Assembly (NCBI GenBank): GCA_963710665.1
Contig: CAVQBC010000008.1
Location: 124,001-188,000 of the forward strand
Direction: 5' to 3'
DNA: 64,000 bases
Source of the DNA: CAVQBC01 sp963710665
GTDB taxonomy: Bacteria; Actinomycetota; Thermoleophilia; Solirubrobacterales; Solirubrobacteraceae
Shown here: positions 25,802 to 32,936 of the stretch, one piece after another
Numbering within the stretch: position 1 is the first letter of the stretch
How the letters are laid out: each line of letters opens with the position of its first letter
The notes under the pieces: generated by a model
The model's database searches: none
What the model saw: the letters and a program-made list of their open reading frames with translations, nothing else
Told to the model about the DNA's origin: nothing
Position numbers and translations under genes: made by a program

Positions 25802-26199
25802 GCGACGACGAGGACGACGACGAAGAGGGCCCCGAGGTCGGGGTCACCGTCGAGATCGTCGGCCTCTCGCTGTTCACCCACCACGGCGTCAGCGCGGCCG
25901 AGCGCGAGATCGGCCAGCGCCTCGTGCTCGACGTCCGCTTCGACGTCGGCGAGCCCGACGCGCTGATCACCGACCGCGTCGAGGACACGATCGACTACGG
26001 CGAGGTCTGCCAGGTGATCGCGCTGATCGCCCAGCAGCGCTCCTACAAGACCCTCGAGCGCCTGTGCGCGGTGATCGCCGACCGCCTCGCCAGCCAGTTC
26101 GGCGCCGAGAGCGTGACGGTCAAGGCCGCCAAGCCCGAGCCGCCGATCCCGCTGCCGGTGGAGGAGGTCTCCGTCGAGGTGTGGCGCGAGGAGCGCTAG
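25759..26199 (+). CDS. folB: Dihydroneopterin aldolase with acidic N-terminal extension
   Basis: Converts 7,8-dihydroneopterin to 6-hydroxymethyl-dihydropterin. Residues about 27-146 are the FolB fold (EIVGLSLFTHHGVSAAEREI, RVEDTIDYGEVCQVI, KTLERLCAVIADRLA, VKAAKPEPPIPLPVEEVSVE) with the conserved Tyr, Glu and Lys of the active site. Residues 1-26 form an Asp/Glu-rich tail (DDLSDDEDDDEEGPE) absent from typical FolB proteins of about 120 residues. The ATG lies inside folP, overlapping 43 bases, so the two are translationally linked. Confidence 0.93.
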   Translation: MEPDDAEDFEDDDLSDDEDDDEEGPEVGVTVEIVGLSLFTHHGVSAAEREIGQRLVLDVRFDVGEPDALITDRVEDTIDYGEVCQVIALIAQQRSYKTLERLCAVIADRLASQFGAESVTVKAAKPEPPIPLPVEEVSVEVWREER

Positions 26200-26220
26200 A
26201 TGGCTGATCTAGGCGCCTCC

Positions 26221-26249
26221 TTGACTCAGAAGTAAGTAGTCACTAACCT
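26221..26249 (+). promoter_or_regulatory. TetR gene promoter with embedded operator
   Basis: TTGACT (26221-26226), a 17-base spacer and TAACCT (26244-26249) make a well-formed sigma-70-type promoter. The imperfect palindrome AGTAAGTAGTCACT (26231-26244, 10 of 14 positions symmetrical) fills the spacer, where a TetR protein would block polymerase. This suggests autorepression, and control of folK with it. Confidence 0.6.
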
Positions 26250-26259
26250 ACGCCGCATC

Positions 26260-26865
26260 ATGGCCACCGCCGGCACCCCGAGCCGTACCCGCAAGTCCGC
26301 CGAGGAGCGCCGCGCCGACGTCGTCGCCGCCGCCTTCGGCCACTTCGCGAGCCAGGGCTACAACGGCACGTCGACCGAGGCGGTAGCGCGCGACGCCGGG
26401 ATCTCCCAGCCCTACCTGTTCCGCCTCTTCGGCACCAAGCGCGAGCTGTTCGTCGCCTGCCACGAACACATGTGCGGCCGGCTGCTCGAGGTCTTCACCA
26501 CGGCCGCCGAGGGCGTCCCGCAAGAGCAGCGCCTCGAGGCGATGGGGAAGGCCTACGCCGACCGCCTGCTGGCCGACCGCCCGATGCTCCTGATGCAGAT
26601 GCAGAGCTACGCCGCCTGCTCGGACCCCGAGATCCAGGCGCACGTCCGCCGGCGCTTCGCCGAGCTGGTGCGCGAGGTCGCGGCGCTCACCGGCGCGGGC
26701 CCGGGGGAGGTGTGGTCGTTCTTCTCCCACGGGATGCTGCTCAACGTCGTCGCCTCGCTCGACCTGCAGGCGGTCATCGCCGAGGAGGAGTGGGCGGAGG
26801 GCTGGCTGCACCCGGGCACGATGGCCGCCTGCGCCGAGGAGGAGCGGACGGCGCGGGCCGGATGA
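26260..26865 (+). CDS. TetR-family regulator inside the folate operon
   Basis: A 201-residue TetR repressor. Residues 15-62 are the DNA-binding domain (RRADVVAAAFGHFASQGYNG, SISQPYLFRLFGTKRELFVA-like helix 3 with GISQPYLFRLFGTK). The rest is an all-helical ligand domain with Met-rich helices (LLMQMQSYAACSD) like the multidrug/fatty-acid sensing type. It lies between folB and folK and overlaps folK by 4 bases (ATGA), yet has its own promoter. The ligand is unknown. It could sense a fatty acid or drug and thereby set folK expression. Confidence 0.88.
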   Translation: MATAGTPSRTRKSAEERRADVVAAAFGHFASQGYNGTSTEAVARDAGISQPYLFRLFGTKRELFVACHEHMCGRLLEVFTTAAEGVPQEQRLEAMGKAYADRLLADRPMLLMQMQSYAACSDPEIQAHVRRRFAELVREVAALTGAGPGEVWSFFSHGMLLNVVASLDLQAVIAEEEWAEGWLHPGTMAACAEEERTARAG

Positions 26866-27389
26866 ACGTCGGCTACCTCGGCCTCGGCTCGAACGTCGGC
26901 GACCGCCGCGCCCACCTGCAGGCCGCGGTGGAGGACCTGTGGGCGCACGACGTCGTGGTGCTGGCCGCCTCGTCGGTGTACGAGACCGAGCCGGTCGGCG
27001 AGGTCTCCGAGCAGCGCGACTTCTACAACGCGTGCGTGCGGATCGAGACGTCGCTCGACCCCGAGGGCCTGCTCGACGCGTGCAAGGCGGTCGAGCGCGC
27101 GCTCGGCCGCGAGCTCGGCGGCGCGGGCTACGTCCGCCACGGGCCGCGGCCGATCGATGTCGACGTCCTGCTGCTGGAGGACATCGTCCTGCGCACCGAC
27201 CGGCTGGTGCTCCCCCACGAGGAGGTCCGCTCGCGGCGCTTCGTGCTCGTCCCGCTGCTCGAGCTCGATCCCGATCTCGAGATCCCGGGCGGCGGCGGGC
27301 GCGCGGCCGACGCGCTCGCGGCGCTCGGCCCCGGCCAGGAGGTCCGCAGGACCGGCCCGCCGCTGGGCGTGGGGGCGGGGGGCCCGTAG
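26862..27389 (+). CDS. folK: 6-hydroxymethyl-dihydropterin pyrophosphokinase
   Basis: Transfers pyrophosphate from ATP to hydroxymethyl-dihydropterin, giving the FolP substrate. The 175-residue protein has the HPPK signatures YLGLGSNVGDRRAHL, SSVYETEPVG, FYNACVRIETSL, RHGPRPIDVDVLLLED (the Mg-binding aspartates) and LPHEEVRSRRFVLVPLLEL. The ATG overlaps the TetR stop by 4 bases, so its translation depends on the TetR mRNA. The tail after residue 145 is Gly-rich and dispensable-looking. Confidence 0.95.
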   Translation: MNVGYLGLGSNVGDRRAHLQAAVEDLWAHDVVVLAASSVYETEPVGEVSEQRDFYNACVRIETSLDPEGLLDACKAVERALGRELGGAGYVRHGPRPIDVDVLLLEDIVLRTDRLVLPHEEVRSRRFVLVPLLELDPDLEIPGGGGRAADALAALGPGQEVRRTGPPLGVGAGGP

Positions 27390-27392
27390 GAT
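27387..27392 (+). promoter_or_regulatory. -10 box of the membrane-protein gene
   Basis: TAGGAT overlaps the folK stop and is followed by 6 bases and a GTG (27399), with an ATG at 27402. It fits the leaderless pattern. Confidence 0.5.
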
Positions 27393-27398
27393 CCGCCC

Positions 27399-28175
27399 GT
27401 GATGGACCAGCTGCTGAACGACATCGCGCGAGCGTACGAGCAGCGGATCCAGCTGGCGGGCAAGGAGCTGCACTTCGTCGTGCTGGTCTCGTTCCTGCTC
27501 TCGTGGGGCTTCATCCGCACGAGCGCCCACATGATCCGCGCGCAGGTGAGCTGGTGGCCCGGCAACGTGGAGACCAAGGGCGGGACCCACATCCACCACC
27601 TCGTGTGGGGCATCCTGCTGCTGATCGTCGCCGGGTACATGGGCATCGCGCTCGACCCGGACTCTCCGTGGGACAAGGTCGTGGCGGTGCTGTTCGGCGT
27701 CGGCATGGGGCTGACGCTCGACGAGTTCGCGCTGTGGCTGAACCTCGAGGACGTCTACTGGGCGCCGAAGGGCCGCGAGTCGATCGACGCGGTGGTGCTC
27801 ACGATCACGCTGCTCACCGGGACGCTGCTCGGCCTCACGTTCTGGATCGACACCTTCGACGCCGGGCTCGTCTTCCTCGGCATCGGCGGCGAGCGCCTCG
27901 AGGCGGAGGAGAGCCGCTCCGTGCTGATCAGCTTCCAGCTCATCGGCGCCTGTCTGGCGGTCGTGTGCTTCACGAAGGGCAAGGCGTTCATGGGCATCCT
28001 CGGCCTCTTTTTCCCGGCGGTGGCGCTGATCGGCGCCATCCGCCTCGGCAAGCCGCACTCGCTGTGGGGCAGGCGCCGCTACACGGGCGACAAGCTCGCG
28101 CGCGCGTGCCGGCGCTTCAAGGTGCAGGAGGCGCCCGCGACCGCCGAGGAGCCGGCCGCCGTGGCGGCCGAGTAG
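27399..28175 (+). CDS. Conserved-looking integral membrane protein
   Basis: A 258-residue protein with about six membrane helices (for example FVVLVSFLLSWGFI, LVWGILLLIVAGYMGIAL, VVLTITLLTGTLLGLTF, LIGACLAVVCF, ILGLFFPAVALIGAI). Two polar motifs stand out: GGTHIHHLVWG between helices 1 and 2, and LTLDEFALWLNLEDVYW after helix 3. The His pair and the Asp/Glu clusters look like metal or proton ligands. The C-terminal 40 residues are cytoplasmic and basic, then Ala/Glu-rich. I do not recognise a function. GTG 27399 or ATG 27402 may be the start. Confidence 0.78.
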   Translation: MMDQLLNDIARAYEQRIQLAGKELHFVVLVSFLLSWGFIRTSAHMIRAQVSWWPGNVETKGGTHIHHLVWGILLLIVAGYMGIALDPDSPWDKVVAVLFGVGMGLTLDEFALWLNLEDVYWAPKGRESIDAVVLTITLLTGTLLGLTFWIDTFDAGLVFLGIGGERLEAEESRSVLISFQLIGACLAVVCFTKGKAFMGILGLFFPAVALIGAIRLGKPHSLWGRRRYTGDKLARACRRFKVQEAPATAEEPAAVAAE

Positions 28176-28199
28176 GGCGGCCGGGCCCCGCAACATCGC

Positions 28200-28205
28200 T
28201 AGCGT
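28200..28205 (+). promoter_or_regulatory. coaX -10 box
   Basis: TAGCGT, 10 bases before the coaX ATG. At most a 3-4 base leader is expected and no ribosome site is visible. Confidence 0.45.
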
Positions 28206-28215
28206 TCCGCGCCGC

Positions 28216-28983
28216 ATGCTGCTCGCCGTCGACGTCGGCAACACCCAGACCCACTTCGGGACCTTCGACGGCCACGAGCTCGTCGAGCACTGGCGCTTCG
28301 CGACCGTCCGGCAGTCCACCGCGGACGAGCTCGGCGCCGCCCTGCGCAACCTGCTGACGCTCCGCGGCCTGGACCTCGGCGACCTCGAGTCCTCGATCGT
28401 GTCCTCCACCGTGCCCGAGCTGCGGGCCCAGTGGACCGAGATGGCCGCGCGCTACCTCGGCCACGAGATGCCCGTCGTCGGCCCCGGCCTGCGCACCGGC
28501 ATGGCGCTGCGCTACGACAACCCGCGCGAGATCGGCCCCGACCGCCTCGTCAACGCGGTCGCCGCGCACGCCCGCTTCGACGGCGCCTGCGTGGTGGTCG
28601 ACTTCGGCACCGCGGTCACCTACGACGTCGTCTCGGCCGGCGGCGAGTACCTCGGCGGGATCATCTTCCCCGGCGTCGAGATCTCACTCGAGGCGCTCAC
28701 CGAGCGCGCCGCCGCGCTGCCCAAGATCGACCTCACCCCGCCGCGCGTGCTGATCGGCAAGTCGACCGTCGACGCGATCCGCTCCGGCGTCATCTACGGC
28801 TACGCCGCCCAGGTCGACGGGATCGTGACGCGCCTGCGCGGCGAGCTCGGCCCCGACACCGCCGCGATCGCCACGGGCGGCCTGGCCGCGAGCATCGTCC
28901 CGCACTGCCAGACCATCGACGAGGTCGACGACCTCCTGACGCTGACCGGCCTGCGGCTGATCTGGGAGCGCAACCGGGGGTAG
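28216..28983 (+). CDS. coaX: Type III pantothenate kinase
   Basis: First step of coenzyme A synthesis, phosphorylating pantothenate. The 255-residue protein is of the acetate/sugar-kinase (ASKHA) fold: LLAVDVGNTQTHFG (phosphate 1), GPDRLVNAVAA, VVDFGTAVTYDVVSAGGEYL (catalytic Asp), GGIIFPGVEIS and IATGGLAASIVP near the end. The PAN motif region is intact. It lies in the folate/ftsH neighbourhood as in Bacillus, but after folK rather than right after ftsH. It ends in a complex hairpin junction. Confidence 0.95.
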   Translation: MLLAVDVGNTQTHFGTFDGHELVEHWRFATVRQSTADELGAALRNLLTLRGLDLGDLESSIVSSTVPELRAQWTEMAARYLGHEMPVVGPGLRTGMALRYDNPREIGPDRLVNAVAAHARFDGACVVVDFGTAVTYDVVSAGGEYLGGIIFPGVEISLEALTERAAALPKIDLTPPRVLIGKSTVDAIRSGVIYGYAAQVDGIVTRLRGELGPDTAAIATGGLAASIVPHCQTIDEVDDLLTLTGLRLIWERNRG

Positions 28984-29149
28984 ATGGGTGATCCCACGAC
29001 CCCACGGTCGCCTGGCGGCGCCCCGCGGCGCCGGATCGCCACCCGCCCGAGGGGCCCGTGGCAGCCAGCACTGTTCCCCTCGTGCGGGCGGCGCCCTGCA
29101 TCCACGGGGCATCCACCAGTCGACCGCGCGGCCGCCGGATCGCCCATCT
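28982..29149. terminator. 168-base structured convergent junction
   Basis: The ends pair over 13 bp with one G-T (28982-28994 with 29137-29149), so the coaX stop codon is inside the stem. Inner hairpins are GGCGCC/GGCGCC near 29017-29032 and a 13-position stem with one mismatch (29042-29054 with 29076-29088). It fills the whole gap between coaX and the convergent response regulator. Confidence 0.5.
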
Positions 29150-29153
29150 CCCG

Positions 29154-29804
29154 CTAGGGCTCGACCAGCCCGTGGCGGATCGCCCAGCGGGTGAGCTCGA
29201 CGCGGTCGCGCATGCCGAGCTTGCCGAGGATGTTCTCGCGGTGGCGCTCGACGGTGCGCGGGCTGATCACGAGCAGCTGGGCGATCTGCTCGTTGGTGTG
29301 CGCCTCGGCGACGAGCTTGACCACGTCGAGCTCGCGGGGCGTGAGCTGGTCCTTGCCGGCCGCCGCCGGGTCCTCGAGGTAGGCGCGCATGAGCGCGCGG
29401 ACGGTCGGGGGCGAGAGGAACGGCTCGCCGCGCATCGCCGCGCGGCACGCCTCGACCATCTCGCGATCGGCCACGGTCTTGAGCACGTAGCCCGAGGCGC
29501 CCACCTTCAGCGCCTGGAAGCAGTAGTCCTCGGTGTCGTGCATCGAGAGCATGAGGATGCGCAGCTCGGGCCGCCGGCGCGTGAGCTCCTGCGCCGCCTG
29601 CAGGCCGGTCCGCAGCGGCATCGCGACGTCGAGGATCGCGAGGTGGACGTCCTCGCGCATGCCCTGCTCCACCGCCTCCATGCCGTCGGCCGCCTCCGCG
29701 ACCACGCGGAGGTCGGGCGCCGAGTCGAGCACCTTGCGCAGGCCGCTGCGGATCAGCGGATGGTCGTCGGCGACGAGGATGTTCGTGGTCAGCGGGACGT
29801 TCAC
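29154..29804 (-). CDS. NarL/LuxR-type response regulator
   Basis: A 216-residue two-component regulator. Residues 8-125 are the receiver (NILVADDHPLIRSGL with the acidic pair, LAILDVAMP with phosphoacceptor Asp59, MLSMHD with the switch Ser, YVLKT with the Lys). Residues 150-212 are a LuxR-type HTH (LTPRELDVVKLVAEAHTNEQ, ISPRTVERHRENILGKLGM). Its ATG overlaps the stop of the histidine kinase gene by 4 bases, so the two are a cognate pair. Targets are unknown. Confidence 0.95.
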   Translation of the reverse strand: MNVPLTTNILVADDHPLIRSGLRKVLDSAPDLRVVAEAADGMEAVEQGMREDVHLAILDVAMPLRTGLQAAQELTRRRPELRILMLSMHDTEDYCFQALKVGASGYVLKTVADREMVEACRAAMRGEPFLSPPTVRALMRAYLEDPAAAGKDQLTPRELDVVKLVAEAHTNEQIAQLLVISPRTVERHRENILGKLGMRDRVELTRWAIRHGLVEP

Positions 29805-30760
29805 GACGCGCTGCTCCCCGGCACTTCCAGGCGGACCTCGGTGCCGCCCAGCTCGCTGCGCCGGATCTCGAGCCGGGCGCCGACGAGCATCGCCCGCTCG
29901 CGCATCCCGCCGACGCCGCCGGCGTCGTGCAGCGCCGCCTCGCGCACGCCGCGTCCGTCGTCGCGGACCGAGAGCGCGGCGCCGCCGTCGTGCCGGGCGA
30001 GCGCCACGACCACCGCGGTGGCGTCCGCGTGGCGGACGACGTTCGTGAGGCTCTCCTGGGCGGTGCGGTAGATCGCGAGGTCGTGCTCGGGGGCGAGCGG
30101 GGGCAGGTCGGCGGCGATCTCATGGCGCACCCGCAGCCCGCTGCGGTCCGCGAAGCCGGTGGCGAGCGTCACGAGCGCGCTGCGCAGCCCGAACTCGTCG
30201 AGCGCCTGCGGGCGCAGCCCGCGCGCGAGGTCGCGCGTCTTCTCCACCGCGCCGCGGCCCGCCTCCTGCACCTCGCCGACCGACGGCTGCAGCTCGGGCG
30301 GGGCCTCGCGCGCCAGCCCCTGGAGCAGCAGCACGATGCCCGTGAGCGTCTGCCCGAGCTCGTCGTGCAGCTCGCGCGCGAGCCGGCGCCGCTCGCGCTC
30401 CTGCGCGTCGAGCGCGCGCTTGCCGCTCGTCCGCCGCTCGCGCTCCAGGCGGTCGAGCATGTCGTTGAAGGCGTCCTCGAGCTGCGCGACCTCGGTGACC
30501 GACCGGTCGAGCTCGATGCGCCGGCCGGGCTCCATCGGGTCGATGCGCCGCATCAGCGCGGTCAGCTCCCGCAGCGGCGCGAACACGCGCCGCAGGATCA
30601 CCACGTTGACGGCGACGACCACGGCCATGCCCGCCGCCAGCACGAGCACCTCCGTGGCGCGCACGCTCGGGCTCACGGTGGCGGGGGAGAGCACCAGCGC
30701 GGCGCCCGCCAGCACGAGCACGACCGCGTTGACGAGGATGACGCGCCAGAACAGCGACAT
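29801..30760 (-). CDS. Membrane HAMP histidine kinase, HisKA_3 type
   Basis: A 319-residue sensor kinase and partner of the adjacent NarL-type regulator. Two membrane helices (VILVNAVVLVLAGAALVLS and ATEVLVLAAGMAVVVAVNVV) flank a very short external loop of about 10 residues, so it may sense the membrane itself. HAMP follows (RRVFAPLRELTALMRRIDPM), then the phosphoacceptor ERRRLARELHDELGQTLTGI, and the ATPase ESLTNVVRHADAT, VRDDGRGV, GGMRERAMLVGARL. ATG 30760 was chosen; an upstream in-frame start would add 33 residues before the helix. Confidence 0.9.
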   Translation of the reverse strand: MSLFWRVILVNAVVLVLAGAALVLSPATVSPSVRATEVLVLAAGMAVVVAVNVVILRRVFAPLRELTALMRRIDPMEPGRRIELDRSVTEVAQLEDAFNDMLDRLERERRTSGKRALDAQERERRRLARELHDELGQTLTGIVLLLQGLAREAPPELQPSVGEVQEAGRGAVEKTRDLARGLRPQALDEFGLRSALVTLATGFADRSGLRVRHEIAADLPPLAPEHDLAIYRTAQESLTNVVRHADATAVVVALARHDGGAALSVRDDGRGVREAALHDAGGVGGMRERAMLVGARLEIRRSELGGTEVRLEVPGSSAS

Positions 30761-31010
30761 GGGATCACCATGGTCGCCGACATCGGCGCCGGCGGCACGC
30801 GGACCGGTGGAGATGAGCATCGCCCCTCGATGGTGAGCGGCGGCGGGCGCCGATCCCATGGGCCGTCCCGCCCATCCTCCGGCCGGTCAGGCGTGCGGGT
30901 CCGCCGCGGCGTCCGGGTCCGCCGCGCGCTCGGCGCGCGCGCCCGACCAGTACGACGCCGCCAGCGCCGCCAGCGACCCCGGGATCCCCGGCATCAGGGC
31001 GGGACCGTTA

Positions 31011-31184
31011 TTACGGCGGGTTCTCGTGCGGCACCCCGGGCGCCGGCAGGGCGTAGCCGCTCGCCAGCGCGCCGAGCAGCGCGACGACGAAGGCGCCGAT
31101 GATCCCGCCGACGAAGCGGTCGGGCACGAGCACGGCGAAGTGCCACAGGGCGATGCCCACCATGGCCCAGACGAGGACGCTCAT
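31011..31184 (-). CDS. Small two-helix membrane protein, 57 aa
   Basis: A 57-residue ORF with ATG at 31184 and a TAA TAA double stop. The protein is two membrane helices (SVLVWAMVGIALWHFAVLV and VGGIIGAFVVALLGALAS) joined by PDRF, with a short polar tail (PAPGVPHENPP). The composition is what real small membrane proteins look like, and third positions are mostly G or C. It diverges from the dihydrouridine synthase gene and lies upstream of the kinase on the same strand. Function is unknown. Confidence 0.65.
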   Translation of the reverse strand: MSVLVWAMVGIALWHFAVLVPDRFVGGIIGAFVVALLGALASGYALPAPGVPHENPP

Positions 31185-31246
31185 GCGGGCCAGTCTCGGA
31201 CGCCTCCCGGGACCTCACGATGGGTGCCCGCCCCCATCCCGGCGGC

Positions 31247-31252
31247 TACAGT
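31247..31252 (+). promoter_or_regulatory. dus -10 box, leaderless arrangement
   Basis: TACAGT followed by 6 bases and GTG 31259. It supports GTG 31259 as the real start of the downstream gene, over ATG 31220. Confidence 0.55.
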
Positions 31253-31258
31253 CACGTC

Positions 31259-32266
31259 GTGCCGCGCTCGCTCCACGAACCCTGGGACCTCGGCGGGGTC
31301 CGCGTCCCCAACCGCGTCGTGCTGGCGCCGCTGGCCGGCATCGGCAACTGGTTCGTGCGCCTGCAGGCGAAGCGCTACGGGGCCGGTCTCGCGGTGTCGG
31401 AGATGGTCTCGAGCCACGCGATCCACTACGGCAACCGCAAGACGCTCGAGGAGATGCTCGTCGTGCATCCCGACGAGCGCGCGGGCGGGCCGGTGGCGAT
31501 CCAGCTGTTCGGGGCCGAGCCGGAGATCATGCGCTCAGCCGCCGCGGTGGTCGCCGAGCGCGGCGCGGACCTGATCGACCTCAACATGGGCTGTCCCGTG
31601 CCCAAGGTCATGAAGACCGGCGCGGGGGCGGCGATGATCCGCGACCCCGATGTCGCGGTGGCGGTCGCGCGGGCCGCGCGCGAGGGCTCGGGCCTGCCGG
31701 TGACCGTCAAGCTGCGCGCCGCCGTGAAGCCGGGCGGGACCGAGGGCGCGGAGGTGGCGCGGCGGCTGGTCGAGGACGCGGGCGTGGCGGGGCTGACCTT
31801 CCACCCGCGCTCGGCCGCGGTGCGCCACAAGGGCACGCCGGACTACGAGCTGGCGGCTCGGCTCGTCGAGGAGCTGCCGGTGCCGGTGATCGTCTCCGGC
31901 GGCATGGCGGGCCCCGAGCACGTGCGCGGCGTGTTCGAGTCCACCGGCTGCGCGGCGGTGATGCTCGCGCGCGGCTCCCTGGGCAACCCGTGGCTGTTCG
32001 CCCAGCTGCTCGACGAGGACGCCGCGGAGCCCGGCCTCGAAGAGGTGCTCGCCGAGTGGAACTGGGTGATCGACCGCTGCGTCGAGCACCTCGGCCCCGA
32101 GCGCGCGGCGCGCTACCTGCGCAAGTTCCACCCGTGGTACCTGGAGCGCCTCGGCCTCGGCTCGGCCCCGCGCGCGCGTGACCTCCAGGACGCCCTCCAG
32201 CGGGCCGAGACGGTCGCCGCGCAGCGCGCCGTGCTGGCCGGCCTCGGGGTGCTCTCACCCGCCTGA
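31259..32266 (+). CDS. dus: tRNA-dihydrouridine synthase, DusB-like
   Basis: FMN-dependent reduction of uridine to dihydrouridine in tRNA D-loops. The 335-residue protein has the TIM-barrel Dus motifs: VVLAPLAGIGNWFVR, QLFGAEPEIM, LIDLNMGCPVPKV with the catalytic Cys, GAAMIRDP, FHPRSAAVRHKG, PVIVSGG and ARGSLGNPWLF. The C-terminal helical part binds tRNA. In Bacillus a DusB homologue also lies just before lysS. The start follows a TACAGT box by 6 bases. Confidence 0.93.
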   Translation: MPRSLHEPWDLGGVRVPNRVVLAPLAGIGNWFVRLQAKRYGAGLAVSEMVSSHAIHYGNRKTLEEMLVVHPDERAGGPVAIQLFGAEPEIMRSAAAVVAERGADLIDLNMGCPVPKVMKTGAGAAMIRDPDVAVAVARAAREGSGLPVTVKLRAAVKPGGTEGAEVARRLVEDAGVAGLTFHPRSAAVRHKGTPDYELAARLVEELPVPVIVSGGMAGPEHVRGVFESTGCAAVMLARGSLGNPWLFAQLLDEDAAEPGLEEVLAEWNWVIDRCVEHLGPERAARYLRKFHPWYLERLGLGSAPRARDLQDALQRAETVAAQRAVLAGLGVLSPA

Positions 32267-32299
32267 GCGCCCGCCCTCTGCGAGACGGCCGAGCGGTGC

Positions 32300-32363
32300 T
32301 ACCATCGACCGCCGTTCCGCCCTGCGTGCTCCTCTCCAAGCCCCGCTTCGAGCGGGCTTTTTT
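32300..32363 (+). ncRNA. Putative short greA-leader RNA ending in a terminator
   Basis: A -10-like TACCAT (32300-32305) would start an RNA near 32312. After about 45 bases comes an intrinsic terminator: AAGCCC (32338-32343) pairs with GGGCTT (32354-32359), an inner GC/GC pair closes loop TTCGA, C32344 is bulged, and TTTTTT ends it. The signal lies about 60 bases before greA, in the sense direction. It could end the dus transcript, or it could act as a leader terminator that makes a small RNA. Confidence 0.45.
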
Positions 32364-32421
32364 CATAGATGGGGCGCCGTCGCGTAGCGAGCCAGACCCC
32401 AAGCCATCAAGGACGCCCCTC

Positions 32422-32900
32422 ATGCAAAAGGACGTCATCCTCACCCCCGAGGGACTGCAGAAGCTCAAGGACGAGATCGAGGAGCTCTCCACCGTGAAGC
32501 GGCGCGAGGTCGCCGAGCGGATCAAGGAGGCGCGCGAGTTCGGCGACATCTCCGAGAACTCGGAGTACGACGACGCCAAGAACGAGCAGGCCATGCTCGA
32601 GACGCGCATCGCGTCCCTGGAGGACAAGCTGCGTGCCGCCCAGGTGATCGACGCCTCGAGCCTGAGCTCGGACATCGTGCGGGTCGGCTCGCTCGTCGAC
32701 GTCAAGGACGAGGACAACAACAAGGACCAGACCAGTACACGATCGTCGGCTCCACCGAGGCCGATCCGGGCAACCGCCGGCTCTCCAACGAGTCGCCCGT
32801 CGGCAAGGCCCTGATCGGCCACAAGAAGGGCGACGTCGTCAGCGTCCCCGCGCCCAAGGGCGAGCGCAAGCTCAAGATCGTCAAGATCGACGTCGCCTAG
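32422..32900 (+). pseudogene. greA: Transcription elongation factor GreA, frameshifted as given
   Basis: GreA rescues backtracked RNA polymerase by stimulating transcript cleavage. The N-terminal coiled coil is intact (VILTPEGLQKLKDEIEEL, then REFGDISENSEYDDAKNEQA with the acidic tip). The C-terminal FKBP-like domain (YTIVGSTEADP, ESPVGKALIGHKKGD, ERKLKIVKI) is in another frame. The break coincides with a perfect 5-bp tandem duplication, GACCA at 32725-32729 and 32730-32734; removing one copy restores a 157-residue GreA ending at 32900. As given the chain would end at 32814 with an unrelated tail. Confidence 0.9.
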
Positions 32901-32936
32901 CGGCGGCGCCGGCCACCGCGCGGCGGGGCGACCATC

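Noticed and set aside
30887..30994. 35-codon ORF on the minus strand after the 57-residue membrane protein
   Set aside because: No ribosome site, Ala/Asp/Arg-rich low-complexity product and no conservation evidence; kept only as a possibility.
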